Positions 42,073 through 50,939 of a DNA stretch of 64,000 bases are shown here, in pieces. The position numbers and the translations under genes were made by a program. This stretch comes from Limnohabitans sp. (GTDB lineage: Bacteria > Pseudomonadota > Gammaproteobacteria > Burkholderiales > Burkholderiaceae_C). Position 1 is the stretch's first letter. Each line of letters starts with the position of its first letter. The notes beneath the pieces were generated by a model. That model searched no databases. It had not been told where the DNA came from and saw only the letters and a list, made by a program, of their open reading frames with translations. The stretch covers positions 1-64,000 of the forward strand of contig NZ_JAAVVW010000002.1 of the NCBI RefSeq assembly GCF_023910625.1, read 5' to 3'.

Positions 42073-43947
42073 TCAGAGGTCAATTTCTGCGCCCGGTTCT
42101 CGCAGTTCTGGTCTTCGGAGTAAACCAGCTTCGTCAATGAATGGTGACAACGGCTTTGCCCCGCCAGCGCTCGCCATGAGGTGCTTTCGTGCACGAGTCA
42201 TGGCCACAAAGAACAAACGTCGCTCTTCCTGTGTGGATGCGGACTTATCGGGGAATGTGCCCTCTTCCGCTCCGATGATCCAGACGTAATCGTATTCCAA
42301 ACCCTTTGATCCATGAGCGGTCAAGAGTGAGACGGCGCCCGTAGATTTGCCTTCCATCTCATTGTTTCCCTTTTGCAGCTTTCGAATTCGCTCCATTCGT
42401 TCACTCATCTCCTGGATGCCGTTGCCGTGTCCTACGGGTTTGCGGAAGACGTCAGAGACAGTTTCAAGCCCACGCAAAGTCCACTTATCAGTGGCCACGG
42501 AGCTACTCAAAAAACCAAGAACGCCGTCAATGACGAAATTGATGCCACCCGTTCTGAGTAATATCTGCCAGTCAATACGGCGGCGTAGAATTGCCGAAAT
42601 CGTTGCTTTTGAAGATGTGGACAAAGCCAACTGGTCAAGTTGCTTTTTGGTGATGTATACGAATCCAGACTTACCCAAGGATGCGTGAATCCCCTTGATT
42701 TCATCTTCCGTGACTTTAGACCAGGCCAAAACTTCATCGGCATCTAGCATGCTGTCTTGCGTCAGAAGGCCCAAGGCGGCCAAGAAAACCCCCATCTCAC
42801 GCGACTGCAAAATCGAGCCGCCTTCGGCCCGAACGTAGGGTGTCGAGCCCTTGATGCACTGTGCCTCGATTTTGTTCAGCAAGGTATTGGTCCGAGCGAG
42901 AACCCCAACGCTTGCGCCGTTGTTGATCGCCTCTTTGGCCCAATCATGAACTGCGGCTGCCTCAGCCTCACGGGAGCCAAAACGATCCCATTGAGCTGAA
43001 CCACCAGGGCCTTTGAAGGACACCAGGTCCTTGACCATCCTGTCTTCGTTGATGGATATGAGCGCGGCAGAAGGGGCGAGAACTTCGGCGTGTGACCGAT
43101 AGTTCATCCCGAGCACGACGCGGGTGGCCTGGAGCCGGTCTTGGAATTCGACCATCCCGCTGTATCCCATGGCCCGTCTGAAGCCATAGATGGATTGATC
43201 ATCGTCGCCGACGGCCGTGAGAACGCTGCCAGCATCAGCATGAAGCATGGCCCATTTGAACTGAACGCGGTCCGTATCTTGGAATTCATCAATCATCAAA
43301 AAGTCAGTTTTGAGAGGACTGATATCGCCATTGCTGATCGCTTTATTGGTTTCGAGGAGAATGTCCTGAAAGTCGATGACGCCGTGACGCTTGAGCAGGT
43401 CGACGTAGGTTTTATGCAGCACCGCATGTTGTTCTGTTTCTGGCTTTTCGTGTCCTGATTTAATGGCCTCGACAATGCGAGTCCCCTCTTCGACTTCGAG
43501 ATCCAGTCCACTGGCATTGATAGCCCGAGCGACGATTGAGCGGCGACTCGATTCTTTGACGATCTCCCATTGGCGGGAAAGACGGGAATAGCCTTTGCTG
43601 AGGATTTCGCTGCCCATGCCCGAACGGACACGCTTTGGGAACGCCATGAGCAGATCAATGGAGTGGAATGTTCCCACCAGCAGGCGGGGAAGCGATTCTT
43701 CGCCAGAGAGGGCGACAATTCGATCACGCAGCTCTATGGCCGCGTCACGCGTAAATGTGACTGCGCTGACCGTGTTCCCCTTACTCAGAAGGTAAGCCGC
43801 TTTCACTGCGAGCGTCTTTGTTTTGCCCGATCCGGGAGCCGCTATGGTCAAACAGTGGCCCATGCACAAAGCGACCTCGCGCTGATCGCTGTTGAGTGAA
43901 TCTATCTGTTGCGTGATGGTTTCTGGCGAAGACAAATTTCTCTCCAA
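42073..43947 (-). CDS. UvrD/Rep-family DNA helicase
   Basis: The 624-residue superfamily 1 helicase has motif I LTIAAPGSGKTKTLAVKAAY (about residue 35), Ia TFTRDAAIELRDR, motif II LMIDEFQDTDRVQF (about residue 222), motif III VLTAVGDDDQSIYGFR, the GSKGLEYDYVWIIGAEEG block and motif VI FFVAMTRARKHL. It should unwind DNA 3'-5' during repair or replication. The frame begins at TTG 43947 with no ATG nearby. A short AT-rich spacer and a hairpin separate it from the upstream gene. Confidence 0.85.
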   Translation of the reverse strand: MERNLSSPETITQQIDSLNSDQREVALCMGHCLTIAAPGSGKTKTLAVKAAYLLSKGNTVSAVTFTRDAAIELRDRIVALSGEESLPRLLVGTFHSIDLLMAFPKRVRSGMGSEILSKGYSRLSRQWEIVKESSRRSIVARAINASGLDLEVEEGTRIVEAIKSGHEKPETEQHAVLHKTYVDLLKRHGVIDFQDILLETNKAISNGDISPLKTDFLMIDEFQDTDRVQFKWAMLHADAGSVLTAVGDDDQSIYGFRRAMGYSGMVEFQDRLQATRVVLGMNYRSHAEVLAPSAALISINEDRMVKDLVSFKGPGGSAQWDRFGSREAEAAAVHDWAKEAINNGASVGVLARTNTLLNKIEAQCIKGSTPYVRAEGGSILQSREMGVFLAALGLLTQDSMLDADEVLAWSKVTEDEIKGIHASLGKSGFVYITKKQLDQLALSTSSKATISAILRRRIDWQILLRTGGINFVIDGVLGFLSSSVATDKWTLRGLETVSDVFRKPVGHGNGIQEMSERMERIRKLQKGNNEMEGKSTGAVSLLTAHGSKGLEYDYVWIIGAEEGTFPDKSASTQEERRLFFVAMTRARKHLMASAGGAKPLSPFIDEAGLLRRPELREPGAEIDL

Positions 43948-43956
43948 AATGATGCG

Positions 43957-43980
43957 AAAAAACCCGGTCGAGCCGGGTTT
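43957..43980 (-). terminator. Terminator downstream of the 44026-44901 gene
   Basis: On the minus strand AAACCCGGCTCGACCGGGTT is followed by a T run. It sits 46 bp after the stop at 44026. Confidence 0.75.
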
Positions 43981-44025
43981 GATTGGGGGATGTAGATGAA
44001 GCCGCTGCCCAGCTACCAGCGTGAG

Positions 44026-44901
44026 TTAAGCAGCATCACCAGTGGCATCGCCTTCATTCTTTGATGGCTTTGCTTTGGCTTGGGCCATGCTATTGCGCCG
44101 CTTGCTGATGCCACCGATGGTGCGCAGACACATGATGTTCAGCGCCATGAACAGACGGCGTTCACGCTGGCGCATCGTGTCGATCTGACCGATGGATGCC
44201 GTGTCGTTGAACTCCAGGGCAGCGAAATCCAGAATGGCCTGGTCCCAGACCTGAACGCCTTTGATGAGGCGCACGGTATCACTGGACTTGACGCCAAATT
44301 CAACGTCCAGAGTCTTGGTGGTGTAGGTGGGTTCGAGCCAATCGACGACTTTCAATTTGGCTTCGTCGGCCAGGAGCTTCGCCTGAGCAACAGCAGCTGC
44401 GCCTTCATGGCAGTAGGTGTCCACGAGGTCACGCAGGATTTCACGCACCTTATCGACCTCGGCCTGGGTCTGATACAGATTGCCGTAACGGTTGAGCAGG
44501 TAGAAGGTCCGGTCCACCAGGCCCAGGAAACGCTGTGCAGAACTTGCGATGTTGGTATCCGACACCGCAATTTTTTGCATGATCACGATGGTGCTTTTAT
44601 AGACCTTGGTGAGTTCGGCCAGTCCCAACTGGCTTTGCTTCTTGGCCGTTTTGCGTGCCAGCTCGCGGCGCTCTTCGGCCGTCAGGCTTCTTCGCTCGAC
44701 ACCTTTGGCGTCTGGGCCGGCATCCCCGGCGTCGCGGGCCTGATTGGCGTATTGGGTTGCCTCTTCAAGGGCGGCATCGGCTTCCTGATTCAGTGCGTCA
44801 ATGCTGGGTTTGTTTTGAGGATTTTCTGCAGACGCCGTACCGACTGCAGAGGTCGAGTCGGCTGTCAAAGATTCTGTGGATTCGGTAGTGGTATCGGACA
44901 T
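44026..44901 (-). CDS. Hypothetical conjugative-element protein
   Basis: The 291-residue protein has a Thr/Ser/Glu-rich N-terminus, then a coiled-coil region (AALEEATQYANQARDAGDAG) and an alpha-helical domain (VYKSTIVIMQKIAVSDTNIA, LLNRYGNLYQTQAEVDKVRE, VVDWLEPTYTTKTLDVEFGV). The end is highly basic. Its size and the LYxTxxEVxxVR-type helices recall, weakly and from memory, the DUF1845/PFL_4669 proteins of integrative conjugative elements. The function is unknown. It is the first gene minus-strand of the AT-rich segment at 44960-45153. Confidence 0.5.
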   Translation of the reverse strand: MSDTTTESTESLTADSTSAVGTASAENPQNKPSIDALNQEADAALEEATQYANQARDAGDAGPDAKGVERRSLTAEERRELARKTAKKQSQLGLAELTKVYKSTIVIMQKIAVSDTNIASSAQRFLGLVDRTFYLLNRYGNLYQTQAEVDKVREILRDLVDTYCHEGAAAVAQAKLLADEAKLKVVDWLEPTYTTKTLDVEFGVKSSDTVRLIKGVQVWDQAILDFAALEFNDTASIGQIDTMRQRERRLFMALNIMCLRTIGGISKRRNSMAQAKAKPSKNEGDATGDAA

Positions 44902-44959
44902 GCCTTGTTCTCCAGGTCAAAAGTGAAAGGTTTTGGGACTTCCATTTTTGAAGTTTCAA

Positions 44960-45153
44960 GACAATCAAAAATCACAAATAACATTAGAAAAACGCAAGCA
45001 TTCAAAATAAAACATCATCAAACATAGATCAAAATATAAAAAGTTTAAAATAAATATATGTATTATTGTATTTTGTATTTATATTATTTATATTTATCTT
45101 GCTGTATTCAAAACTTATTTAAATAAAATTTGAAATTATTTTTAATATTTAAC
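44960..45153. other. Very AT-rich segment, possible origin-unwinding or promoter region
   Basis: This roughly 190-bp stretch is made almost only of A and T (for example runs such as AATAAATATATGTATTATTG), in sharp contrast to its GC-rich surroundings. It contains no open frame of note. It lies upstream of the minus-strand gene at 44901 and 300 bp from palindrome copy 4. An AT-rich unwinding region or an upstream promoter element is possible; no iterons or DnaA boxes were recognised. Confidence 0.6.
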
Positions 45154-45396
45154 TCCCCTGGGTTTAAAGGTCGTTGGATTTTCTAGCCATGGCTTTCCAA
45201 CAGTGACCTCGGTTGGCGAAGGCCTCTCACGAAACGGCATTCTCCAATCGACCAGGCCAATTCCCCCTGCCGAAATTAGCGGCAATTGAGTGCCGCCAGT
45301 GCCGGTAGAACACCGACGTTGTAGGTGGCTAACTTTGCGAAGCATGGAGTGCCATCCATGTTGCCTCATGGTCTTCTTGACCAAATTGCGCGACAT
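45142..45396 (-). CDS. Possible small protein beside palindrome copy 4
   Basis: An 84-residue frame from ATG 45396 (MSRNLVKKTMRQHGWHSMLR, ending TTFKPRGVKY). It is basic, has no recognised domain and lies downstream of palindrome copy 4 on the minus strand. A hairpin (GCCCAG with CTGGGC) covers its ribosome-binding region. The longer frame to 45570 would translate the palindrome itself and is not supported. Its end reaches into the AT-rich segment. It may not be a gene. Confidence 0.25.
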   Translation of the reverse strand: MSRNLVKKTMRQHGWHSMLRKVSHLQRRCSTGTGGTQLPLISAGGIGLVDWRMPFRERPSPTEVTVGKPWLENPTTFKPRGVKY

Positions 45397-45446
45397 GCCC
45401 AGTTTCTTCTGGGCCGGGAGGATGTCAACGGCCAAATTCCCTTGTG

Positions 45447-45468
45447 GACCGCCCAAATTTGGGCGGTC
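45447..45468. promoter_or_regulatory. 22-bp palindrome, copy 4 of 6
   Basis: Perfect copy, arm GACCGCCCAAA, extended on the right by AAAAG. It lies 113 bp before the plus-strand pair at 45581-46335 and just upstream of a possible small minus-strand gene. Confidence 0.78.
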
Positions 45469-45580
45469 AAAAGACACCATAAATTCGATCGTATTCATTT
45501 CGACAACTTTGGTGCGGTCATCGAAGATGAAACTTGAACCGAACCATCCTGGTGGCAAGATTTTCATCACAAGGACAAAT

Positions 45581-45793
45581 ATGCTCAGCCCTCGATACCT
45601 TCACCCACTAAAAAATCCTGCTCCCACACCGGTGCATCAAGCGGCAGCGATGCTTCAATTCGTGATCCACACGCTCGAGTCAGAACACGGCATACCAAAA
45701 ATTCGTGCCGATCTGGACCGCATACAAGGCGAGCTGAAAACGGCAGCTGCGCTTGGCCCATCTTCTGTCACTCCCAACCTCCCCCTTCACTGA
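45581..45793 (+). CDS. Small hypothetical protein upstream of a P-loop kinase
   Basis: A 70-residue frame from ATG 45581, with AAGGAC five bases upstream. It has a hydrophobic helix (HQAAAMLQFVIHTLE) and an amphipathic helix rich in Asp/Arg (IRADLDRIQGELKTAA). It ends 2 bp before the P-loop kinase gene, so it is co-transcribed with it. The open frame extends upstream through palindrome copy 4, but only the part from 45581 has a good start. No family is recognised. Confidence 0.55.
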   Translation: MLSPRYLHPLKNPAPTPVHQAAAMLQFVIHTLESEHGIPKIRADLDRIQGELKTAAALGPSSVTPNLPLH

Positions 45794-45795
45794 CC

Positions 45796-46335
45796 ATGGC
45801 AAGCAAACATCCTGTCCTCTTTTTCATAGGCCCTCATGGCAGTGGCAAGACAACCGCTGGACGATCTCTGGAGGCTCACCATGGCTTCAAGCACATGAGC
45901 CTTGGTGACCTGGGGAGGCTGGCTAGACAGCGAAAAACTGCGGGAGACTTCTCGTTGCGCCTCATGTGCCTACTTGTTGCACAGAAACCCAATCAGCCTC
46001 TTGGGCACCATCTGGTCGATGCGTTGCTCAGAAGCATTCATGACATGCGGCAGCGCCAGCCGATCTCAGTGGATGGATTTCCGGCCGAACCTGATCACTT
46101 GAAGCTACTTCCGGCCGGCAGCACGGTCATCAATTTCGACGTGCCGGATGATGTGCGAGAAGCCCGTTTGACGAACCGTAGCGAGCATGGCCCGCGCAAA
46201 TGGGTGCAGGGTGGCCAATCATTGAGGGATGCCAGCTTGCCCGCCCTGTTGAGCGAAGGGGCCGGGGAAATTCAGACGATTGACGCCAAAGTTGATCCTC
46301 AGGCCGTCATCAGACAATTGCTTGCATTTGTTTGA
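45796..46335 (+). CDS. Adenylate-kinase-like P-loop nucleotide kinase
   Basis: The 179-residue protein starts with a P-loop (LFFIGPHGSGKTTAGRSLEA), has a nucleotide-monophosphate-binding part (HMSLGDLGRLARQ, HHLVDALLRSI), SVDGFPAEPDHL and a lid-like INFDVPDDVREARLTNRSE. These follow the NMP-kinase order: P-loop, lid arginines and DGFP substrate motif. The lid is short, so substrate is uncertain (adenylate, deoxynucleotide or other). It ends at a terminator shared with the convergent gene. Confidence 0.72.
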   Translation: MASKHPVLFFIGPHGSGKTTAGRSLEAHHGFKHMSLGDLGRLARQRKTAGDFSLRLMCLLVAQKPNQPLGHHLVDALLRSIHDMRQRQPISVDGFPAEPDHLKLLPAGSTVINFDVPDDVREARLTNRSEHGPRKWVQGGQSLRDASLPALLSEGAGEIQTIDAKVDPQAVIRQLLAFV

Positions 46336-46360
46336 GCGTTTCGCCAAATTTTGGCCAAAA

Positions 46361-46384
46361 AAAAGCCCCCTTTCGGGGGCTTTT
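46361..46384. terminator. Bidirectional terminator
   Basis: AAAAGCCCCC, TTTC loop, GGGGGCTTTT: perfect stem with A/T runs on both sides, between convergent genes ending at 46335 and 46396. Confidence 0.88.
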
Positions 46385-46395
46385 CTGTTGCTGGG

Positions 46396-47913
46396 TCAAT
46401 GACCTGGCGCATTGCTCGATGCATCTTCCATGACCTGAATGGCCACGGCGATTCCATCTTCACAAATTTGCTCCAGGCGATTTCGCATTTCAAGAATCTT
46501 CGCGCCTGAGCCCATGGGGCCGAAAATGGTGCGGAAATACTTGAGAACGAGTCCCCCGTCAATGTTGTTGCTGCAGCAAAAAGCCAAGATGCCCACGTAG
46601 TCTTTGGTCTTTTCGCCAAAGCGAGGGACCAATTGACTCCATGTCTCTGATGCAAGCTTCTCGTCGCCATTGAATCGCCCACCAATCCAAATCGCCAAAT
46701 CATCGGCATATCCGTAATCGGCTGCGTGTCCCTTCATGGCTGCAACATCATCCTGGTTTTTCATGGCGCCACTGGGAACCCCTTGCGGGGTGCTTGATGG
46801 CACGGAATGACCGGGCTGAATGTTTTGATTCGCTTCAGGTTTGGGGCTGTTTGCGCTGTTGTGATCAACCAAGATTTCTCCGGTGGACATATCGGCACTC
46901 TGAACCCATGCTGAAGGGGCCGCTGATACAGGCAATGCATCGATGATCGGAGATTTTGGAGCGGCAAGTTCGGGCAATGCACCCGTTTGACGCAGCCACA
47001 AAACCTTCGGCATCTCGATCTGCATCTCCAAATCAGGCACCCACTGCTCAGACACCTTGGCGTTGCTTTCGGCGTCAAAGTAGGGCCGCTGGACCTTCAC
47101 TTTGGTAAGCCAAAACAATGGACGGCCTTTTTGGTCATAGTTTGTCAGCTGCCCGTTGGTTGCCCGAATTGCTTCGGACAGTCGCAGGTAGATGTCGGTG
47201 GCCGCCTGGGTGCTCCCTGTTGCCAGCTGGAAAACTCCAGCGCCAGCGATGCCGTGAATGTAGAAATTCACAGTACCGTTGAACCTGCAAACGCCAGACG
47301 CATATTCCATGCAAGTGGCCGTGTCACACAACCCGCGAATGACAGGCTGTCTTTCTGGCTTGCGCAAAGGCTTTTTGTTGTCGCGCTGCGCTTTGTCATG
47401 TGCGACCACTGGTGGCAAATGCTTGCAGACCCTTGCTCCGCTGTCGTCGTAATCGCTCCAATAGCGGATGGTGTTGGGACCACCGCCTTGAACCGACAAG
47501 CCCCCTTTGATAAGGGAGTCGATTTTGCCGCCAACCTCGGGGAACACGACCGGAAAGCGGTAAAGCTTCGGCTTGGTGTCTCCTTCCCGCATCTCGCCGT
47601 AGAGCGAAAGCAGTTGCTCGGTGATGGCCGCACTGCCGACACCCATGTCCCAGGGATGAGCGTGAAACTCTTCCGTGTTACGTGGGTAAAAGGGGTTTTT
47701 GCAACCGAGTTGATCCAGTTGCTTTTCAGCCTCTTTGAAGCTGACTTGCCCAGCGTCCACCTTTTTAAGGATGGCTGCGATGGCTGGATTGGCTTGGCCC
47801 GCCTCTCTCGCTCTTTTGGACACTGATTTGGTGCCCACGCGAATCTTGCGACCCACGGAGAAAGATTGCAACTGGCCGCGCTGTTTCAAGCGCTCGTCGA
47901 AGAAATTGCTCAT
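46396..47913 (-). CDS. Gp3-like recombination-directionality/metal-binding family protein
   Basis: The 505-residue protein contains LYRFPVVFPEVGGKID and a cysteine cluster CDTATCMEYASGVCRFNG (about residue 195). Then come the family block GVFQLATGSTQAATDIYLRL and VQRPYFDAESNAKVSEQWV. This resembles the Gp3-like proteins of phages and conjugative elements (annotated as recombination directionality factors or 'hydrolase or metal-binding protein'). A C-terminal extension of about 150 residues is not part of that domain. It lies between the kinase pair and the divergent RecG-like helicase. Confidence 0.6.
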   Translation of the reverse strand: MSNFFDERLKQRGQLQSFSVGRKIRVGTKSVSKRAREAGQANPAIAAILKKVDAGQVSFKEAEKQLDQLGCKNPFYPRNTEEFHAHPWDMGVGSAAITEQLLSLYGEMREGDTKPKLYRFPVVFPEVGGKIDSLIKGGLSVQGGGPNTIRYWSDYDDSGARVCKHLPPVVAHDKAQRDNKKPLRKPERQPVIRGLCDTATCMEYASGVCRFNGTVNFYIHGIAGAGVFQLATGSTQAATDIYLRLSEAIRATNGQLTNYDQKGRPLFWLTKVKVQRPYFDAESNAKVSEQWVPDLEMQIEMPKVLWLRQTGALPELAAPKSPIIDALPVSAAPSAWVQSADMSTGEILVDHNSANSPKPEANQNIQPGHSVPSSTPQGVPSGAMKNQDDVAAMKGHAADYGYADDLAIWIGGRFNGDEKLASETWSQLVPRFGEKTKDYVGILAFCCSNNIDGGLVLKYFRTIFGPMGSGAKILEMRNRLEQICEDGIAVAIQVMEDASSNAPGH

Positions 47914-48032
47914 TTTTCACTCCAATAGACGGCAACCCGTCTTTGGGTTATCACCAGTCGACATGACTGGCGATCTTCACTTTCCATACGAACGGAATTT
48001 GGAAGATCAGAGGGCTCTCAAAATGACCCCAT

Positions 48033-48108
48033 TGGTGTGCTCACGAACTTATGAAAGAAACACCGCGGCACCACCCGCAAACCTGCAACCGACATCGTGA
48101 GCACGCCA
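48033..48108. promoter_or_regulatory. Widely spaced inverted repeat between divergent genes
   Basis: TGGTGTGCTCACGA (48033-48046) and TCGTGAGCACGCCA (48095-48108) are 14-bp arms matching at 13 positions, 48 bp apart, in the 305-bp divergent region between the genes ending at 47913 and starting at 48219. It could be a paired operator or a transfer-origin-type structure. Nothing else is recognised in this interval. Confidence 0.5.
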
Positions 48109-48218
48109 ATGAAGACGCTCAATTGAGAATATGGTTAATCGCTAAATAATGGGAACTGAATGAGGATTGATATTCGCGGTCATTCAAAACTTGCATTCAC
48201 TTAATTGAGCGGTACTGT

Positions 48219-50081
48219 TTGGATGTGAATGACTCTTCGAAACTCGCATCAATCGGTTGCCATGAACCTTGGCAGGTTCTGTTGTGCCTGCCCAAAGGCC
48301 ACGTTGACCGCCGGGGGGCTTACGGTGCGCTGAACCGGGCAACTCGTGGCCGGGCGTGCTTGTTGCGAGCGAGACTTGTGTCGGCGGTTGGGTACGACCG
48401 CGCAGACCAGGTGACGAGAAGCCCATACCCTGCGTACATCAAGGCCCAATTGGCATTTGAAGACGAGACGGTGTACACGCGCTTTTACGGGAGCGATCCC
48501 GATGAAGTGATTGACTTGATAGGCAAGTCGGTGGTCATCCAAGCCACGGTAGACGGCAATGGGCGTCAGACTTTTTTACGGTCCCCCTCGCTTTCACGCA
48601 TCACAGGCCGCATTGATCCCGTCTATGTGGGTGCGCAAGGCTTGGTCTCTGGCGAAGTAGTTGAATCTGCTGTCCAATCTGCCCTCAAGTTAGGCGATGC
48701 GCTCAACGCTGCGGCCAACGCAATTCATTCCAGCCAGCCGGCCATGGAGGTGCTTGGGCGTCACGGCATCACTCCCCTGCCCTTGCTTCAAGGTCTGCAT
48801 GCACCCCAGAGCCTTGCATTGGCCGACCTTGCTCTGCGTGTCGCTAAAGAATGCTGCATCAACGAAGTTAAAGCTGCGGCAAGACCGAGCCGAATTCAAC
48901 TCGCGACCCCTTACAACCTGGACGATGCGTTGATCAAGGTTGTGGCCGAGCAGCCCGAAACGCTCAGTGAGTCGCAACGCAGCGCCCTGAACGTCATTCG
49001 AAAGGCCTGCAATTCAAACAGGCCGGCGCACATCCTGCTCAATGGCGACGTGGGCTCAGGTAAGACCTTGGTGTTTCTCACTGCCCTTGCTGCAATTGCG
49101 CGGGCCAGCGGTGGAAAGGTTGCCGTCTTGGTACCCAGTGACTTGGTGGCCAGGCAGATTTATGCCAACGCAGCAAAGCGATTCCCTGATCTTTTTCCAT
49201 GCATCGTGAGCGGTGACCCCGCAGTGGATGCGAAACAGGAGCAAATGGCTGCGTCCTCGATGTTTATCGGCACCCAAGCACTGCTGACGCGTGAACTGCC
49301 CTGCCTTGAAGCCCTTGTTGTCGATGAGCAGCACAAACTTTCGGTGGATCAGCGTGGCGCACTTCTGGGGCTCAACACGCACGTCATTGAGGCCAGTGCC
49401 ACACCAATCCCGAGGACTTTGGCATTGGCTCTCTACGACGGCTGGACCTATGCGGTGATCAAGCATTCACCGGTGGCCAAGACCATCCATAGCCACGTGG
49501 TTAATCAGGATGACAGGGCAACGATCTCAAAAATGGTGATGGATCATTTGGGTGCCGGCCGGAAAGTCGTCTTCCTCTATCCCAGTGTGGCCGGCAAGGG
49601 GGACGGTGTCATCAAAAAGGCCGAGGCCCTTGGTGCTCACTTTCCTGGCAAGGTAGCCATGCTTCACGGCAAGCTCAAGCCGGCCGAGAAAATACGGGCG
49701 CTTGAATCCTTTCGGGAAGGCACATGCCCAATCGTTGTCGCTTCTACGGCCATTGAAGTGGGCGTCGATGTGCCTGATATCGGCCTGATGGTGGTCCTTG
49801 GCGCAGATCGGTTTGGCGTTTCTCAGCTTCACCAGCTGCGCGGACGCTTGGTGCGAAATGGCGGTATGGGCGACTTTGTGATGGCGGCCCCGTCAAAGAT
49901 CAAGGCGCCAACCAGAAAGCGACTCGATGCTGTCGCACAGCACGCTGACGGGTTTTCCTTGGCACAGCGCGACTTGGAGCTTCGCGGCTTCGGCGAGCTT
50001 TTAGGGGATGCTCAAGTGGGTGACTCGACGACGCTGTTCAAGCTTAATCGTTTGGAGCCAGAAGACTTTTTGCCGAGGTGA
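48219..50081 (+). CDS. RecG-like superfamily 2 helicase
   Basis: The 620-residue protein has an N-terminal wedge-like OB region, then Walker A ILLNGDVGSGKTLVFLTALA (about residue 274), DEQH-box VVDEQHKLSVDQRGALLG (about residue 368), ASATPIPRTLALALYDGW and the C-terminal helicase segment CPIVVASTAIEVGVDVPD, ending with the TRG-like LRGRLVRNGGMGDF and RDLELRGFGELLGDAQVG. RecG-type enzymes remodel replication forks. It is shorter than chromosomal RecG at its N-terminus. Starts TTG 48219 or GTG 48225 are possible. It ends 38 bp before a bidirectional terminator. Confidence 0.85.
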   Translation: MDVNDSSKLASIGCHEPWQVLLCLPKGHVDRRGAYGALNRATRGRACLLRARLVSAVGYDRADQVTRSPYPAYIKAQLAFEDETVYTRFYGSDPDEVIDLIGKSVVIQATVDGNGRQTFLRSPSLSRITGRIDPVYVGAQGLVSGEVVESAVQSALKLGDALNAAANAIHSSQPAMEVLGRHGITPLPLLQGLHAPQSLALADLALRVAKECCINEVKAAARPSRIQLATPYNLDDALIKVVAEQPETLSESQRSALNVIRKACNSNRPAHILLNGDVGSGKTLVFLTALAAIARASGGKVAVLVPSDLVARQIYANAAKRFPDLFPCIVSGDPAVDAKQEQMAASSMFIGTQALLTRELPCLEALVVDEQHKLSVDQRGALLGLNTHVIEASATPIPRTLALALYDGWTYAVIKHSPVAKTIHSHVVNQDDRATISKMVMDHLGAGRKVVFLYPSVAGKGDGVIKKAEALGAHFPGKVAMLHGKLKPAEKIRALESFREGTCPIVVASTAIEVGVDVPDIGLMVVLGADRFGVSQLHQLRGRLVRNGGMGDFVMAAPSKIKAPTRKRLDAVAQHADGFSLAQRDLELRGFGELLGDAQVGDSTTLFKLNRLEPEDFLPR

Positions 50082-50119
50082 GCTTTCTGCTGGCCCCTGC
50101 AAGCAGGTAAGCCAGTAGA

Positions 50120-50141
50120 AAGCCCCCATTTACGGGGGCTT
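50120..50141. terminator. Bidirectional terminator
   Basis: AAGCCCCC, ATTTAC loop, GGGGGCTT between the RecG-like gene (stop 50081) and the convergent thermonuclease gene (stop 50156). Confidence 0.82.
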
Positions 50142-50155
50142 GAGTGGAGCAAATT

Positions 50156-50638
50156 TCACTGCCGCTTGGAACGCCTGAACTCCCAGGGCGGAACAGGCTG
50201 CGGATCGCTCCACAGTCCGATCCTTGATGCCCTGACGATCGGCTCAAGCGACAGGAGTTCCTTGTCGGTTGCATAACGGGCATAGACCCATGCAAGTCCA
50301 TTGCCGACCATGTGCTGTTGTGCGTCAACTCCAGAGCAAACCACTCGACTGACAATTCGACCGTACTGGTCTTTATTGGCGGTAGAGATGGTTGCTTCCT
50401 TGCCAAAACACACTTCAGACAAAGCTTGCTTTGACTTCGCACCAAAGGCCTGTGAAGACTCGGGCGCATCGATTTCAGCAAGTCGAACGCGCAGGCGCTC
50501 GTTCCCTTTGGTCAAAACGGTGATGGTGTCACCGTCGGAAACACCGACAACTCGACCCACCGTCATTGACGAATGCGCTGAAAAAGAAAACGCGACCAGC
50601 GCCAGCAGGATGAACGATTGAAATTGATTTTTAAGCAT
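50156..50638 (-). CDS. Secreted thermonuclease-like protein (SNase domain)
   Basis: The 160-residue protein has a signal peptide (SFILLALVAFSFSAHS) and a staphylococcal-nuclease-like domain. Key residues: Asp in VSDGDTITVL, Arg in RVRLAEIDAPESSQ, and Glu/Arg in FGKEATISTANKDQYGR. Such nucleases are exported to the periplasm; plasmid-borne SNases are common in conjugative elements (ParB/Nuc type). It overlaps the next gene by 8 bp. Whether it acts in entry or defence is unknown. Confidence 0.82.
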   Translation of the reverse strand: MLKNQFQSFILLALVAFSFSAHSSMTVGRVVGVSDGDTITVLTKGNERLRVRLAEIDAPESSQAFGAKSKQALSEVCFGKEATISTANKDQYGRIVSRVVCSGVDAQQHMVGNGLAWVYARYATDKELLSLEPIVRASRIGLWSDPQPVPPWEFRRSKRQ

Positions 50639-50939
50639 TTTTTTCAGCTCCCATGTGGATGACCGCTTTTTTAATGATGATTCCCGCGATCAATCCGTCC
50701 AGAGCGTCTTCGTCATTGACGATTTTGCCTGTTTGGATCGAGGGTCGGGTCAGCCTGACGTGCTTTCGTGTGCCCTCTTCAATGGCCTTGGCCGTCAAAT
50801 AAGCATCGACCAGCGTTTGCACCTGATCTGGATGACTCATGATGGCCCAAGCCACCATGTCGGCAACCACAGGAGTCACGTCGTTTTGGATTCGCAGATG
50901 CGAACCAGCAGCAGATGGTTTTTCGAAAGTGACTCGCAT
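50631..50939 (-). CDS. Small hypothetical protein
   Basis: A 102-residue frame from ATG 50939 (MRVTFEKPSAAGSHLRIQND) with two helical segments (MVAWAIMSHPDQVQTLVDAY, EDALDGLIAGIIIKKAVIHM). The start overlaps the stop of the upstream gene (TAATG). It overlaps the thermonuclease gene start by 8 bp. No recognised domain. The frame is longer upstream, but that part overlaps the adjacent gene. Confidence 0.55.
   Translation of the reverse strand: MRVTFEKPSAAGSHLRIQNDVTPVVADMVAWAIMSHPDQVQTLVDAYLTAKAIEEGTRKHVRLTRPSIQTGKIVNDEDALDGLIAGIIIKKAVIHMGAEKNA

Noticed and set aside
45397-45570. Upstream extension of the minus-strand frame 45142-45396
   Set aside because: Would translate the operator-like palindrome; no independent support.
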